A stretch of 64,000 nucleotides of DNA from Osmia lignaria lignaria (GCF_051020975.1 NC_135046.1:4278001-4342000); one strand, 5' to 3'; shown: positions 1 to 15,000, numbered from the stretch's first letter. Made by a program: numbers and translations. Notes: a model not told the origin generated them from the sequence alone.

Positions 1-500
1 CAATGAACGACCATAAGTCGTCAAAGTGTTATGGATCCTAAGGAGCTTAAGGAACTGGAGCATCTTGGGGTTCCAGCTTAAAGCCATAAACAAGGGAACT
101 TTGTTCAGACTAAATCCGAATATCGTACAGTAATCCCTGATATGGATTATAGGAGGTTAATAATAGATTTTTCTGGATGTCGAAGATTCACGGTGTTTTC
201 AAGGTGTCGCTTGTTAGGGTATCAGTCTGTCGATAGATCGTTTAGCCACCATATGGTACCGCTTCAACTCCTCCTTTTTCTTGCTGCTCTTGTCGTCGTA
301 CCCTCAGGAAACATTTGGCCGATCCTCTGGCGTTACACGTACGATCTTCAGGGTGTTCCGATTTCAGTCTCGAATCTGGAAAATGAATACCGAAGCGGTG
401 TAGCAGCTGCCCGGAGGATCTATAGAGAAATCCCACACGACCGTTATGGCGAAGCCAAAAGCTCGTTCGGTATCTCTTCATCCAATTTTGTTTCTTGTTC
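1..500 (-). pseudogene. Degenerate coding-like patch, identity unknown
   Basis: Read on the minus strand, about 445 down to 230 gives a protein-like frame with ITVVWDFSIDPPGSCYTASV, LKIVRVTPEDRPNV and DDKSSKKKEELKRYHMVAKR in one frame, interrupted by two in-frame stops. A second minus-strand frame is open from about 145 to the window edge. On the plus strand a short MDPKELKELEHLGVPA is also present at 31-78, and a plus-strand frame is open from 142 to 885 (247 codons). The amino-acid texture looks like real protein, but I cannot name it, and the open frames on opposite strands conflict. A decayed gene copy or old transposon remnant is possible; chance is not excluded. Confidence 0.25.
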
Positions 501-882
501 ACCCCCTTTCTTTAAATTTAGGTTTAATTGTAATTTTATGAAACTGCTCGAATACAATTTTATCAGTAGGTTTTTGTTTACATATAAAATCATGAAGGTC
601 GTAGACTTCATAAAACGCGGCCTCCAAAGTAATTATTTGTTATCTCGCGGAGCGCACAAAATAAAGTTTCAGCGGTATTTTAAATTTGAAAAGGAAATAT
701 CACGCGTCTCCTATTATTCTATCTTCATTAACAGCAACACTTACGAACGTTTTTGTTTCCATTCGCTGGTTGATTTGATTCATGCTTTGTACCCATTCTT
801 CTCGCGCTTCATTCAGTTTCTACACACGCTTCATTTCCGGGAATATAGGATCTACATTGACGCGTCGGCACGAGTGGCATCA

Positions 883-928
883 TAAGATTTCAAACCGGTT
901 CCCGCTCGAAAAACGTGTGAAATCTTAA
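883..928. repeat. Perfect 10-bp inverted repeat with 26-bp spacer
   Basis: TAAGATTTCA at 883-892 is the exact reverse complement of TGAAATCTTA at 919-928. The two arms enclose a 26-bp GC-richer loop with AACCGGTT. It could be a small hairpin or the remnant of a miniature inverted-repeat element. The pairing is visible, but any function is not. Confidence 0.6.
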
Positions 929-3900
929 GATTACAAGCTGGACGCCGAAGTCGCGGCTAAAAAATTGGCAACTCGACAAACCGGTTTGACCGATGTTCGG
1001 GCGCCCGGACAATAGTTTACCGAGGGATGCCGAGCCCGGTAGATCTACTTTTTTTCTCCTGCGCTTTTTTTACACTTCAGACTGAAGTTCAGAAAAACAC
1101 GAAATTCGATACCGGGAGGGTAGATAAGAGGCGCCAGAAGCGCCAATTCAGGCTTGCAAAAAAAAATGTTTCATTGAGTGTCGATTCGTTTTAAGTAATG
1201 GATTAAAACGGAGCTCGAAAACAGAGTTTAGTATACGAAAATTTTGTCACTTGATTATCTTTCGGTCTTCGGAACTGAAAAATTAACCCTTTCTGGTAGA
1301 GTCTGTATAATAAACGATCAATTTCCCATTTCGTACAATTGAAGTCCAATCACATACAGGTGCCAATAGCAATGAAAAGGTTAAAGAGCAGCTCACGATA
1401 CAATTTTTCCGCACGATGTTCGAATCACCTTTCGAGTCATCGTCGTTTGCCTCTCACCGTTGCTCAACAGGTGTTTCGCGACTTTTAAACTTTCCTAATA
1501 ACCGTTTTACGAGCCTCGTGGATTCATGCGGCCACGTGCTGTGCACCTGCTGCGTGTTCGACAAATTTTGCGACTTTCTTCGTTTTCCGGCGTGTAACGC
1601 GAGCGTTATCGAGCCGAGCGTGGCAACTCGGGCACACGACGCGTGCCACATGAACGGCAAAACCGTAATCTCGCTGTTAATCATCCGGTTTATCCCGACA
1701 TTGAACGTGAACGGGTAATCGAGAACAACGGAAGGGAAAAACTCGACACGTAACCGCACCTTTACCGTGAACCTCGAGCCGACCTTCTTTCCTCGATGCG
1801 TTTTGCAAAGAAGCCACAGAAAAACTCGACAAAGGCTTGAAAGGAAGAAAAAGATGCAAACGAGAAGGAGAGCAAGAAAAGTAAAGCAAAGGAGTCTGCT
1901 TTTAGCTTTCTACCAGTTCGATCAACCTTTGCATTCTTATTCGAGAAAGAGGAAAAGGATTCCCTTGTCGTCGTCACGTATCGCGTCCACCAGATTTCGG
2001 TCTACACTCGCGACCAGGAACGTGACGTCCCCTTTATTGCCGTACTTTCGACGATATAAGAAAACCTATTGCGAATTATACGTCCTTCGTGATATAATAA
2101 GCTCTGACTGAAACGCCTGTGAGCGTGTAGTATCAGAAATCTTGTGATTATTCGTTGATCAGTTACAGAGAGAAGGGTAAAGAAATCGAAGTGTTAGAAA
2201 ATATGATAAGGGTTGAACAGGTCACTTCCAAATTTCAGTTTGCGATTTCCTTCGCTAAATATCTTGTATAATAAAAGACACTGAACGCATAGATGCATTT
2301 CGCTGCAGTTGATCGGATTATATTCAGTATTCTTTCGTTTGTGAAGTAGTTGTGAGATCAACGAACTGTACAAGAATCCAGGACGATTCCCGTGGAAGGG
2401 AAAAGGGAGTAAGGGAGAGCGAGTAAGCTAGTCGTCCGTAAATCCAAGGTTCGAGCAACGAGATCGTAAAGTGGCACTCGCGGTCTCCATCGGTCGATTG
2501 CGTGTATCGCGTTCGCGAGTTCGTTCGTATCGGTACTCGTGGCTGGTCCATTCCATTTCGCGATCGGAAATAAAGACGCCGAAGGAATAAGACGAGTGGC
2601 TTCAACAACGAATCGAATGGAAAGAGAAGAGGAGACGTGGTGAAAAGTTGGAGGACGCGTGTACGCCGGCGGCGTGGCGCACCGAGAGAGTGCGCCTGCG
2701 AACTTAAGCAGCAGGCGCCCGTATTTATTACCGAGATTAACGGCGCGCATTTGCATTTCCATGTAGCGTGGCTCGTACGGCGAAAAGTTGTGATTTAGAA
2801 CGAGCAACGACCGCGACAGGAGCGAACGAAACGAGACTAGTCGACTCGAGGGATCGGGGTAAATGTGGAAGACGAGGCCAGAAGAGATGGAGCGGGCTTT
2901 TATAGAGAAAAGAGGACAGATCTTGGCTTTTTCTTCGATATGTCCCTACGGTAATGCACTCGGTCGTACACGAATGAGAAACAACCACCGTTAGGTAGAG
3001 TCCTTTGTTCGGTTAATTCTTTTTTAAATGAAGAAGTCGATCTTTGTTGTTCCGTGGTTCATTTTTGAAAATACGTATGGTCTGCGTTCCGTAAGAAAGC
3101 GAACCGAGAAAGAAAAATGCGAAAAAAGGGGAAAGAGAATGGGAGGATGGGCAACTTCTCGCAACTCGACACCTGTACAAGCCAGCAATACTCTCTCGTT
3201 TACCACAGCATACGAGGTGGCGAAGAGGACGTTTCCACCTGGCCGCTTCTGTAAACACCTTGGTGTGCGCTGAGAACGAGAAGAAAAGCGAGGAAGAACC
3301 TCTCTTATCTGCTAAGCAGAAATAAAAACGGCCGACTGTTGTCAAAAAAGAATACGTCCGTGTGACACGCGAGCATGCTTTTTTCCGACACGGTACACCG
3401 ACCTCGAAAATCTACCACCCACCATTTTCCGAGCGAGCTTTTGAATTAACTCTTTATACGCGCCTTGTTATTATTTTCGAGTGATGCACAAAATGTTTAT
3501 CACGAATTCGTAATCTTTCATTCGTTTCTTTTTCAATGAAGTAGGTTGTTTAAAAAAAAAAAGACATGCAATTGTTTTCAGACACTCTATTTTCGACGAG
3601 ACCGATGAGTGACAGTAGTTTAGATTCTCTTCTTCCGTTCTAATCGGATAGAAAATTCTTTGTTCCAGTTCATTGGAACGCCATTTTGTTGGCGTGAGTT
3701 GTTTGTCCATAGTAGTAGGTCAGTGTAATCGAATCGTTATGCCAGTTACGTGTTCACGAATCATAGGACCGTGTCGATCGTAAATAGCGCTCGTAATGAA
3801 CGAGTTCCCGTAGAAAATCCTGGTCGAGCAACTTTCTTTCTCGAACGACACACGGAAGAAAAGCCACGCTGGGTAATGCCACTTGCTTCAATACTCAGTT

Positions 3901-6900
3901 TCGAGTCTGGACAACACTTCTGCCCTTTTCATTCCGGGCACGAACTTTTCTCCGTCGAGAGAACGTGTCACGGAGGAAAACTTTCGATTCCGTGTTTTTA
4001 TCATCTTCTTATCCGCAATTAATGCAATCTCGATCCAGATTTTTCACAAGTTCGAAAGGTTTACCTTTGAAACACCTTGTGTAACTTACTCTTACATCGT
4101 GTAACGGTTTATCAAGTTTGCGCACGCAAAACGTACCTATATATTTTTGAGATACATATATATACACACCTTGTCCGTACACGTGGAAGCATTTAATACG
4201 ACAGACTTCCGGGATCTTTGGCGGTGGTTCGCACGGTTGAGGAGGCGAAAGCTGTTCCTTGACGCACGTTCAAAGCCGCTCGTATTCTTCTGCCATAACG
4301 TTGCCGAGATGTGCTTGTGCTAAACGTGCTGGAACTAAAGGGCAAAGAAACATTGGATCGCGCGGGAATGTAGGGACGCGAGCGTATCGGAGATACCCAA
4401 CGTGTTTCCTGCTTGCTCGGATTCTGTGTATATCCTGACGGATATAGCGTATCCTGTATGCATACAAGGTGTTCCATTTTTATTCTGCCACGTGATCGTA
4501 TGCGATCCTCACCGATGGGAATTAGCATTTTCTTTCAAATGATGATAAAATGAAGGAAGTAGCTGAAACTAAAGGGTGTGCTTTAACATTCGGAGCTCCT
4601 ATCTTGATGTTGTTTTGAAGTAGAAACTAGTTTTAATTAAATAAGTAAGCGAAGAATCGTATAGAATAGAAACAGGTCAGATCAACGGTCTATGATCGTT
4701 TAGGAGGAAGATACGAGACAACGTGGATGGTATGTCGGTGGCTCACGCCTTCAATTAACCTAATTAGCTACCGTCACGTACTCGTTAGGGAGCCGGCACT
4801 GGTTGCACGCCCACTGGCAATTCGTCGATTTTACCGGAAATCGTTGCACGGAATTCGCCGGGGCGTCGTTTAATTCGTTCGCAGAAATAACGAACGATCG
4901 ACCGACCTCCTCGATCGTTCAATCTTTTTCCGTTCTGCTAACAGAGATCCGGTCAAAAATAGACTGCACCGTGGCTTCGTATCTAAATACAAACGTTTTG
5001 CGATCAGACGATAATTAACGAGCACGATCGTTATAATGGAGTAGAGTCTTGCTTGTTTATCGAAACGATTTGTCTGCACCGATGACAATGAACAAAGTCC
5101 CGGCTATATTAAGACCGTAACCACCGGTGTCATATGATCGTGATTTCTATATCTGGCTTTGTACGTTAACAACTCTTATTCCGACCGCACACGTTGTCTC
5201 CAAGTTGCTAAACTTTTACTGGTGACATCGTTCAAGTATTTATCGCGTTAATAGAAAGGTAATGGAGCGACGGAAGATGGGCGAGCAAGAATCTCGTCAA
5301 GCTAGTTGGAGCGAAGCTCCGCTATTGAACGACTGATAGGGATTTTTTTGTGACTTTTTAATTGAAAAACTAGATTATCAATTTTGACCATTCTTTGCAA
5401 GCCGATCACTGTGGATGTTTATATAGAATAAAATCAGAGATCGGTGGTGTCCTTGAAGAATGGTCACAGAAACCGATACCCATGTTAAGTCTGTGAGAGA
5501 AATCGGAATTACGTTTTCGCGCGAGCTTTGAATTCGTGTTCTGCCACATTATCAACAATTAAACACTTCTTTTAATTGCTATAATCTGTCCCAACTCTGT
5601 TAAAGTTACTTTTACTGCAAATCAATCGATTCGCTCCAGTATGTCAGCCACGAAGCGGATGGCGGCCTAGTTACATAACGAACAAGAAAGGACTGTGAAT
5701 TGCAGATGCTCGAGACAATTATAAAAATTGCGATCCGCTTTTTTTACCACAGCCACGCAACTGGCGGCTTCTTCCTTTGTTTGTCAAAGAGGAACATGCG
5801 TGATCCTTTTTCTTTCTATTTGTCGGTACTTCCAGCGGACGGAAGAATCTTTGCAAAACCGCTAACTCGATTATCGAAATTGCTACCGCCTCACGCTACG
5901 AAGATGCTGACTTTCTGCAACGCAACCATCCGCCGTGCAACTCTCTTACCGTGTATCTCGACTCCTTCCAAGAAGTAAATAACGCTTCAATTGCTTTGAA
6001 CGGATTAGCAGAATCGAATGACGACTCGAGCGCATACCGCTCCTAGATAAACAGCTTTACCTACCGCATCACCAATTCGTGGATTTACCTTTTACCATTC
6101 AACACACTAAGCGTGAAAAGTTTTTATTTTTAAAAAGTATAATAGAAAATTCTACATCGTTTTCAATGGCGTGTAAAAATTTGATTAACATGTAAATCCG
6201 AATTATTTTACAAGTCAAAGTCCATATTCGCAGCGTACGAAGTGTATTGATTCGCGGATTACATAATTCGCCACGAGGCTTTAACGAGTACACGGAGTGT
6301 TGTGCGACGCGATGACGATGAGGATCGAAACGATGACGGACTGGTTTCCGAGCGACGACAAATAGCGATCATTTGGCCGTGACTCGTTCCGCGTTTCGGC
6401 AGCTGCAAATTCATTACGGCTTTCCGGTCTTGTCCACGTCCACGAGCCAATCTATCCAAAATCGATCGATACTCTATGCATGGTGTTTGAATCAGTCGTG
6501 GAAATGAAAGCTTCGACGGGACTTGCTCAGTAGAGGCTGTCTTATATTTTTATCGAGGTTAATAGAAAGTGTTTACGATCTCTTGTACGTATTCTTTGGA
6601 AGAACGTCTCTTCAAGCAAATAACAACGCTCTATGTGCAAAGAGGTCAGATATTTTTCTTTTAACACATATTTGTTTAGTAAGTGTTTTATATTGTAGTA
6701 TCGTCGTGAAATGTAAACACTTCAATAGAATTCATCTTCTATCATCTACGCAATAAGCTAATATTTTTGACCGAAGATTTATCGTCACAGCAACACCCTG
6801 TTTATCCCGAGTACATCTTCAAAGTTAGAAGCTTGAATCTTTAACTCGTAAGCATATGCCTTCGTACGCGTCTCGTTTGACGATGTAGACGCGAAGAACA

Positions 6901-9056
6901 AAGAGGTACGAGGGCACAAAGATCAGAGAATCACGCGGTGACAAACAAGAGCACACCTGTGTCATCAGCATCGATTACGGCTAGGAGAAGGAGATTCTCG
7001 TATGCGTAGCGAGTTTAATTCGTCGCTGAACGGAGCAGGGATGGAGGATGAGGATTCACCTTTCGCGATCATCCGATCATCTACCGATCGTCTATAGGAT
7101 TAAGTCTTGCTCTCACGTTAAGCAGAAAGCGAAGCCCGTGATTTGTAGGTCGTTTGATCGCATTATACCCGCCTCGTGGTTTACGTAATCCTGTCGTTCG
7201 TTCGTTTGTTCGTTCATGTGTACATTCATTTGTGCGTGGCTCTCCCTCTTTGTCTTATTGGGTTCATACATGCGTGCACAGTGCACACTGTCGTGGTAAC
7301 AGTTTGTTATTCCGTACACACGGGTATATGCGTCGTATTCGCACGCCAGATTATAACCACCCTCTTTCTTTGTCCTCTTCTTGCACCTGGCTTTCCGAAC
7401 CTTGTTCGTTTAAAGGCATTCAAGGATCTTGGAATCAGGTTCTTTCTGTACGATATGTTGAGGAAAATTGGAATTGAGTCGTCAGAGATCTACAGTGGAA
7501 AAATTTGGAGCTTAATTCCTCGCATCGCTCTCGGTACACTAGAAAAGTAGGTGATAACGTGGCTCTCTTTCATCTGCCACTTTGACCCCCGATCGAAATA
7601 TAATTTGTTTACCGTTCGCGACGTGCACGAGATTTATAAATTTATTCATCTAGGGCAAACTTTCCAATGTGTGTGATATATCGCGAACGTGGAGTTTCTT
7701 TCGTCGAATAAATTCCATAAATTTAATCATTCTTTCAAAAGCAGACTAGATAGTATTACATTCGTTATGCTTTCGTTCCGCTTTTACCCCAGTTTCATTT
7801 CAAAAAGATTAATCGCGTCCGAGTATTATTATCGAGATATCGGTGAATCTCTGGCGTCACTTTCACGTCGATGTGTGTTAGGAACGGACGTTTCCACTAC
7901 CGATATCGTTCGCTAGGAAAAACGAGTGATTACGCTCGTCTGCGAGCGGAAAGTTGCCACGGTTGAGCCGCATTTCCGTCGACGCGTACCTCGCGTGCGT
8001 GTGTACTCGCCTCTGCTCGCATGGAATATGTGCGTGCGTGCTTGCATGCACTCGTCGTCTTTGCAGCTCGTTCTCCTCTCTGACCTCGTTTTCACCGTGG
8101 CTGTCGGCTCGACTAATCGGATGGCAGACATTGGAACTCTTCGCCGAGTTAAATTCCTCGCGGTTACGTCCTCTTCGCTTCGTCTTTTTCGCGCGGATCT
8201 GACACCTTTTCGTTTCCTTCCCAACTGCGTCTACTACCTGTTATTTAATTAATTGCTTACCGATTCTCTTCTCGAACATATGCAGACCACTGGTAATCGA
8301 TGACTTTTTTTTTTGATCGATGAAAAATCCTCAGCGTCGAAGTTTTCCATTCAATTAATTAATCCTTCTCGAAAGCTCGTTATCGGGCAGCTCGCGGTAA
8401 AAACGATAACTGGTTGCCACGCGATGCAGAAAAGATTCCGAACGTAGAACAGACGGTTGGTTGGTTGATGCAATTCGTCGAGCCGTATCGAGCACAGGGG
8501 CGTGCGTTATCTCGCTCCAGGGAAAAAAACGAAGAGCAGAGTACTGACGGTCGAGTCGTCGAAGCAAAATAATCGTGCGCACGTTTTCCTCTTGTCGGGA
8601 TCTTCCCACGAAAGGCAAGAAAGAAAACTGCGTCTGGAGCGCGATCCGTCTCACGATATTATCTACGATCCTCTCGCGTTTATTCCCTGTCCTCCAGTTT
8701 GCTCGTTTGTCATTTTCCACACCATCGAATAAGTCTAATCCAGTCGAACTTTAAACCGAATTTCAACCATAGACGGTTAATTTACAATATTGCGAATCTA
8801 TGTAGCGCATCCCTACTTTTGTAAGGATGTTTGCTATACCGGATTCGTACAAGGTGATTTCTGCCGCGTGCCGGCAATCGAGAAGAAAACACGATCGATT
8901 TGATCGCGATTACGAAACTAGCGCTGCTCGGCCAGACGTTATTAATGAATGCGCTATGCCGCTCTAAAATTAGAAGATCGCACGTTCAAGGAGGATCAGT
9001 CGAAGAAAAACGAGTCGAGATGTTTCTGCGAAGGTAAACCGTTCGAGTGAGAGTTC

Positions 9057-9080
9057 AGACGTTTAGACGTTCAGACGTTC
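9057..9080. repeat. Short 8-bp tandem repeat
   Basis: Three consecutive units of AGACGTTY occur here. This is a minor local expansion with no evident role. Confidence 0.6.
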
Positions 9081-12000
9081 GCCTAATCGTTGTCGTCACG
9101 TCTCACATGCATAATCGCAGTTGTAAATCGCGTTCTCGAGTTAAATCGAGTATTCGTCGAGATATCGCGAAGTCGATGGACCGAGAACGGCTCCGTAAAA
9201 CCGGTGCCGGACTTTCCAGATCGTTCTTAATGATTTTAATGTCCCGCGACGAGAACGACGAGAAATTCTGAAAACGCCTCTTCCTTCCTTCTTCGTCTTT
9301 ATGCTACTCTCAGGGTTTTGGATTTCCACTGTTGCAAATGTGGCCGAGGAAGAGGGTGAGAAGTTTCCACCCCTCCTCGGCTGTTACATTATTCAAATCT
9401 GTCGCGAGGAGAACGCCGGGGTGAATTTTAAGGGGATGAAGAAGTCGAAGAGTGGCAAACATTCTCTTCTTTGTTTCTCTCTGCCTTCTGTTTCGTATTC
9501 TCCTTCTGTTCTTTGTTATCGCCCACCTCGTTTGCACCATGTTCGCGTCTTTTCAAATTCGATCGTAAATTGGGAATGAAAAATTTCCCGATGATAAAGT
9601 GGGATTCTCGTGTTTGTGGAATTTACAGGAAATCTCATAAACCTTCACCAGCATCTGCATCCCCTAATCCGTTTCTAATGCTATTGTCGCGTCTCTATCC
9701 TGGTCGTTACGAGGCTACGTTGGTATTCCTGCTACGCGGGTTATCGTGGCATCGCTATAGACATCATCCCGTTAATTAAATTACTAATCGAGCGTTTGTC
9801 GTGGCGATTAAACCGTGACATTTGCAATTTTACGCTCGATCGTGTGTTTCCTATTGGAAATTTTCAAATATCCACTTATAAATTTGAGCTGTACTTCACC
9901 TAATTACGCAAGGAATAATTGATTTTATTAACGAGATCTATTTGACGAGAAACCGTTTCCACACGAGGTACAAGATACTCGGCGTGTCGGTTCAGTGTAC
10001 CTAGGTCGGATCGAAGGGGTTAATTAGCCAGTAGATCGCTTCTGCTCGACCGGATGCGTTCGCAATCTCTTGGAACTTTCGCAGCGTGCGTGACCGCCAT
10101 ATGCACGCGTGTAACCCGTTGGTATTTAGCGTAATTTATTAAACCAGCCACCGTGCTGGGTTAGCCTCTCGAATTCGCTTTGACCGTGCCACGCGCATAG
10201 CAGCGTGGGTGTGGGTGGAGCGGAGCAGGACGTTCAGTGGCTAAAATACACACCCACGAACACACGAGCAGACTAACACAAACGTACACACACGTAACTG
10301 GCAGTTACACACAAAGAGAACAACCCTGGCTTTCATGGCGGGGGGTGGTATGACGGAATCAATACCGGTGTGTGAGAGGGTGGGATAATGCGGTGGCTTG
10401 ACGAGAGTTGTAGCTAGTAAAGGGGAAAAGGGACAGAAAGAGAGTGGAACAGGGAGGAAAGGGGTGGGCTGGTAAAGTCGATGGACGGGGGTGGAACGGC
10501 GGGTGTACGAAGGAAGAAACGACGAGAAGAGAAGGAACCGGAAAGAGAGAAGAGAACCGGAGGACTAGCAGAGGAAATAAACAATGGGTCCCGGCTGGTA
10601 AGCCACGTTCACTGGTACACGCTGCGCTGGAAAATTACCTACGATACTGGATAATGGAGAGACAGAAGAGAACAGTGTCCGTAACCATCTTCCACGATCG
10701 GCGCGGCTATTCTTCTTGCCTCTTACCTTTTTTCTTTTCACTCTTCTTCTTCCGCTTTCTCTTTATTGGCAAATAATAATCGTCGAGCATTATGGAAGCG
10801 AAACGGTCCATTTTCGCGGTCGTCTCGCGAATACACCGAATGGAATGGTGAACGATCACGATCCGACGATATTGAAAGAGGATGGACGAATAAATGAACG
10901 GAACGGTTCGTAATTTCAGCGTTAAGCCATCCCTTCCTATCTTCGTCTATTCGACGTAGCAATTTTGATTCACGGCGGAAAGAAATTATGCGTAACACCG
11001 CGAGATTGCACCGGTTCGAATGGATTCCTTCTTTCCTTTTTTATTTATGCCGTTGGCTCTCTCTTTTTCCACCCCCTCGCGTTGTACGGGGGTATTTTTC
11101 TTCCGTGCGAGAGGCAACGATAATAATCGCATTACTCTGACCGAGCTCTGTTTTACATACACCCCCTCGACCGCGTATTAAAGCGAGTCCGTTCTAAATA
11201 CGTTAATTTCGCGGTGAAATTATTCGGTATTCTCTGCTCTGTGAAAGGGACGAAAATAAAAAAAATTAAAAAAAGAAACAACGATGGAAATACAGAGGGT
11301 GTTATGTAACTGGCGGTGCAAGGGAATAGGGAATGATTCCGTGTGGAAAAATAAGTTGAATGTGGATAATGAAATTTTTTTTGCACGAGGTTTCAAGAAA
11401 ATTGATTTTCGTAGTCCTTCAAGTGCACGGGTAATTAACGCGTCGAGTACCATTGTGAAAATGGATGTGTGTTGCGAGGCACGTATATAAAACATTGTTG
11501 AGATTTTCCGTTCTAATCTTATTCATATAAATGATGATAATCTTTGCAGACATCAGCAGAATTTCAAAGTCATTTTCATTGATTAATCAAGCCTTGTATG
11601 AAAAAACGTTGTTTCACCTTTCCAACTTTCCTCTGCCGGAGTATTCACCCGTTACACGACACCCTGTATAATTGCTACGGCAATGCCATTGTACCGATGC
11701 ATGCTCGCACACCGTGTACAAATAATTTCTCGTCCCCAGAGAAAAGGCTGTTTCCGTGTTTTTCCATCTCCTTATTTCTTGCGGCGGTTCATCGGCGTGC
11801 AATCTCGTTTCTTTTTCCCTGCGGTTCGTTATAAAGCCTGGTAATCTGGCGATATCTTAGCTTCCTCCTGCTTTCTTTTCTTGTTTCTTTTCATAAAAAA
11901 TCAGAAAGAAGATCTCTCTATAATATGGGTTGTCTTTGTTCATTTGAATGGATCATGTTCGAGGTAAATAGTTTACGATACATCGATGAGTGTCGTTAAA

Positions 12001-15000
12001 AGCTGTTTGCTCGTGATGTACGCGTGCAGGTCGATGGAAGTACGATCAGGAAGGCCAGGTTGAGAGGTAGACGATGCCAGGGGTTAATTAATCGCACCCT
12101 TGGCACGAGTCCACCATTCGAATTTAGTCGTAGCAGCCGCTTAACCTCGGTAATGTCTGTCGTGAATTTAGGTAATTTTCACGCTACACGCACCCCTTCT
12201 TCCCTACTTCCCTACGTCGTGGCTCGTGCTACCTTTCTCTCTTTTTAATTTCGTACGACCTGATTTCTTATAGGATGCACTCTTGGTAGATAAAGTAAAT
12301 GGCTTATCAGAAAGTTCCGATGAAGATATAAAACGATCAAAAAAAAGAGCAATCTAGTTAGTTTGAAATAAGTTAAATTAAAGTTGATTGAAGCCGCTGT
12401 GAATAGGAACAGCGAGTCGAGCAGAGCCGATTGATCAATCCCGATTACCATGTTCCACAGCGGCCGACCATGCACATTCGTTGTGCATAATGATTTCCCG
12501 ATCACACGCGCACAACGAAAACGCAAAAGTGTGTCAAGTTTGCCCGCGTCCTCGAGCATCGATTGACCTACTGACACGCGATCGGATCGAGAAGAAAAAG
12601 AAAAAAAATGTATTTCGCGGCCTCTCCTTCGCGACAGAGCAAAGATAAGCTCCTTGTTTCTCTTAAGAAGAAAAGAAATAGTTTATTGATGCGACGGAAA
12701 TAGGAGTGCAGACATTTGAATGAATTGTAAGTCAGTGTTTCGAAGGTCGCGCGCACCCCTCCCGTCAGTCGAAGAGGAATATCGAAAGAAAAGTCACGCG
12801 TTTGGAATAATTAGCGGGCGAGAGGCCGATAGAAGCGTATGCGTCGCGGAAGTGCACGTCAGCCTATTAGTTCCGGCGACTGATTCCTGTTACTTAACGT
12901 TCTCGTTAGGGCAGGGCTTCCTTCGTTACAATCTACACGCGGCTGTTAGGTAACTAGCTGCTTCAGTCGCGTCGATCATCCTCGCGAGCATGAGCCCGTG
13001 AGCCGCTTATCCCGATAGCTGGACAGGAAATTGATCTTCCATCGAATCGAAACAACGGCTCGCTTCGAATCGTCGAACGAGGACAGGGGGTGGCATTGCC
13101 GTTGGAGCGTAAAAATAGAATCGTTAGCCGAGATGGAAACGGTGTGTGAACTTTGTTCGTTCGTGATTGACCCCACGAGTATCGTCACGACGAATTATAA
13201 AGTATGTCATCGTGTGGTAGCGCACTGCAAAGGATGTGAATGACTCTATTTCGGTCGTACACGATACCCAAAGCGGGCGCGTTGCTATAAATACTAGGGA
13301 GGAGGGGAGTGTAATTTCGTTCGCCTTCTCCTTCGCAGAGTCACCCCATTCGACTTTGCTTATAGATGTCTGTAGTCCGTAGCCCGTAGTCTGGCGTCTG
13401 GAGGTTACGCAAGGATAGGATATCGAGGTGAAACATTTCGAAGGGTGCTCAAGAAGGTTCAAGGATGGAGAAAGATGTATAGGGTGCTCGTAAAAGTTGA
13501 CGGTCGAATTGATACTTATAACGTGTTTAACGAGCTGGCTTTATATTTGAAAATCTTTTGCTTGTCGTTTGAGTGCCGCGCCTCGATACATACGCGATCA
13601 TTTCTATTGTAACCATCAACGCGTTAACATACCGTATTCCAGTTAAATCCCAAATTTCACGAACACTCTTTATATACATATCCATGGTTGGTGAGACAAA
13701 GTAAGGGTGCAAGAGGGTGAAGAAGGAGAAGGAGGAGGAGAAGAAGAAGAGCAGTAGACTCGATGAAAAACGAGGAGAGTGTGGTGTCTGTGCGCGAAAA
13801 GAGGGATGATGGTAGATCGACGAAGGGGTTGGTGATGTTAGCAGCCAGAGTATGGAACGAGTTAACGGGTGAGAGGAAGGGTAAAAGGGAGTGGAAAAGG
13901 ACGAAGGACGTCGCGGAGAGGAGAACGTCGCCCGGTCATGGACCGAGGTGGTTGGGTTAGGGTGGTGGTACGAAGTTGGTGGCGGAGAAAGAGGAGAATC
14001 GAGAGAATGAGGAGAATACGGAGGTGGAGGTTGGTGTCGTTGACGAGAGACTGGTGTAGAAAGGGGGTGAAAAATAATCGTGGATGAGCGAAGCGCCGAT
14101 GGATGGAGACGACGACGGGGTACTTTTCATCTCGGCATTACCGTGATTAGTAACTCCGCTACTTGGCTGCGCTCTGTCGTTCGTAATTTTTGTTTCTTTT
14201 TCGGGAATTAAACCGTACGACGAAAACGAACCGTCGACTGGCAAACATTTCATCTTTTAATGTTCGCGTCACGGTATGGTATGGAACGGAATGGACGATC
14301 ATTCTTATTTTTATACTCGATTTTTTGTCCCCGCGATGATAGCCTTTTTTGTTGCTGACATATTTTCAACGTGATACAACTCAATTGCGGTTAGAGTCAG
14401 TTTTATGAACGTCACCCTGTAGAATCGACCACAATGCCGTTCGTTTCGATTAACGTTTTCATACTCCCTTTACCTTGGATGGCTGATCTCCCGAGGGAAA
14501 GATCGGGAAGACTAATTAAACGAACGAGGCGGGAAACGTGACGCGCTATTGTCAAGGATATCCGTTTCTTTTTCGATACGAACTGGTTCGAGTTTGATTC
14601 CAGAGGCTTAGCCTTAGCCTTAGCGACGATGTAAAACGATGAAAAGATTATGGATATAGGAGCGAGCCGATATATGACTCGGCGTTGGGAGAAACAAAAC
14701 CGCTTATAGCAGGACGATAAATCAGTTTCGAGCGTCGAACGTAAAGCATAGGAGGGATTCCATGGGGTTAGCAATCATGGTCCGTGGAGAGAAACAAACG
14801 GGCCACTCATCATTGTGCCACCGTACATTCGCTACTAAAGCGGTGCAAACTCTTGCCCACGGCTTTGCTTCATGATCGGACGAATTTCAAATACTCGAAT
14901 AATTAACAATTCTTCGTTAACGTGTTCCATATTGTCTTCTAAGGATCATTTTATTCAAAGATTGCGATTACCTAAGTTATTTATCGTACGTTCAGACACA

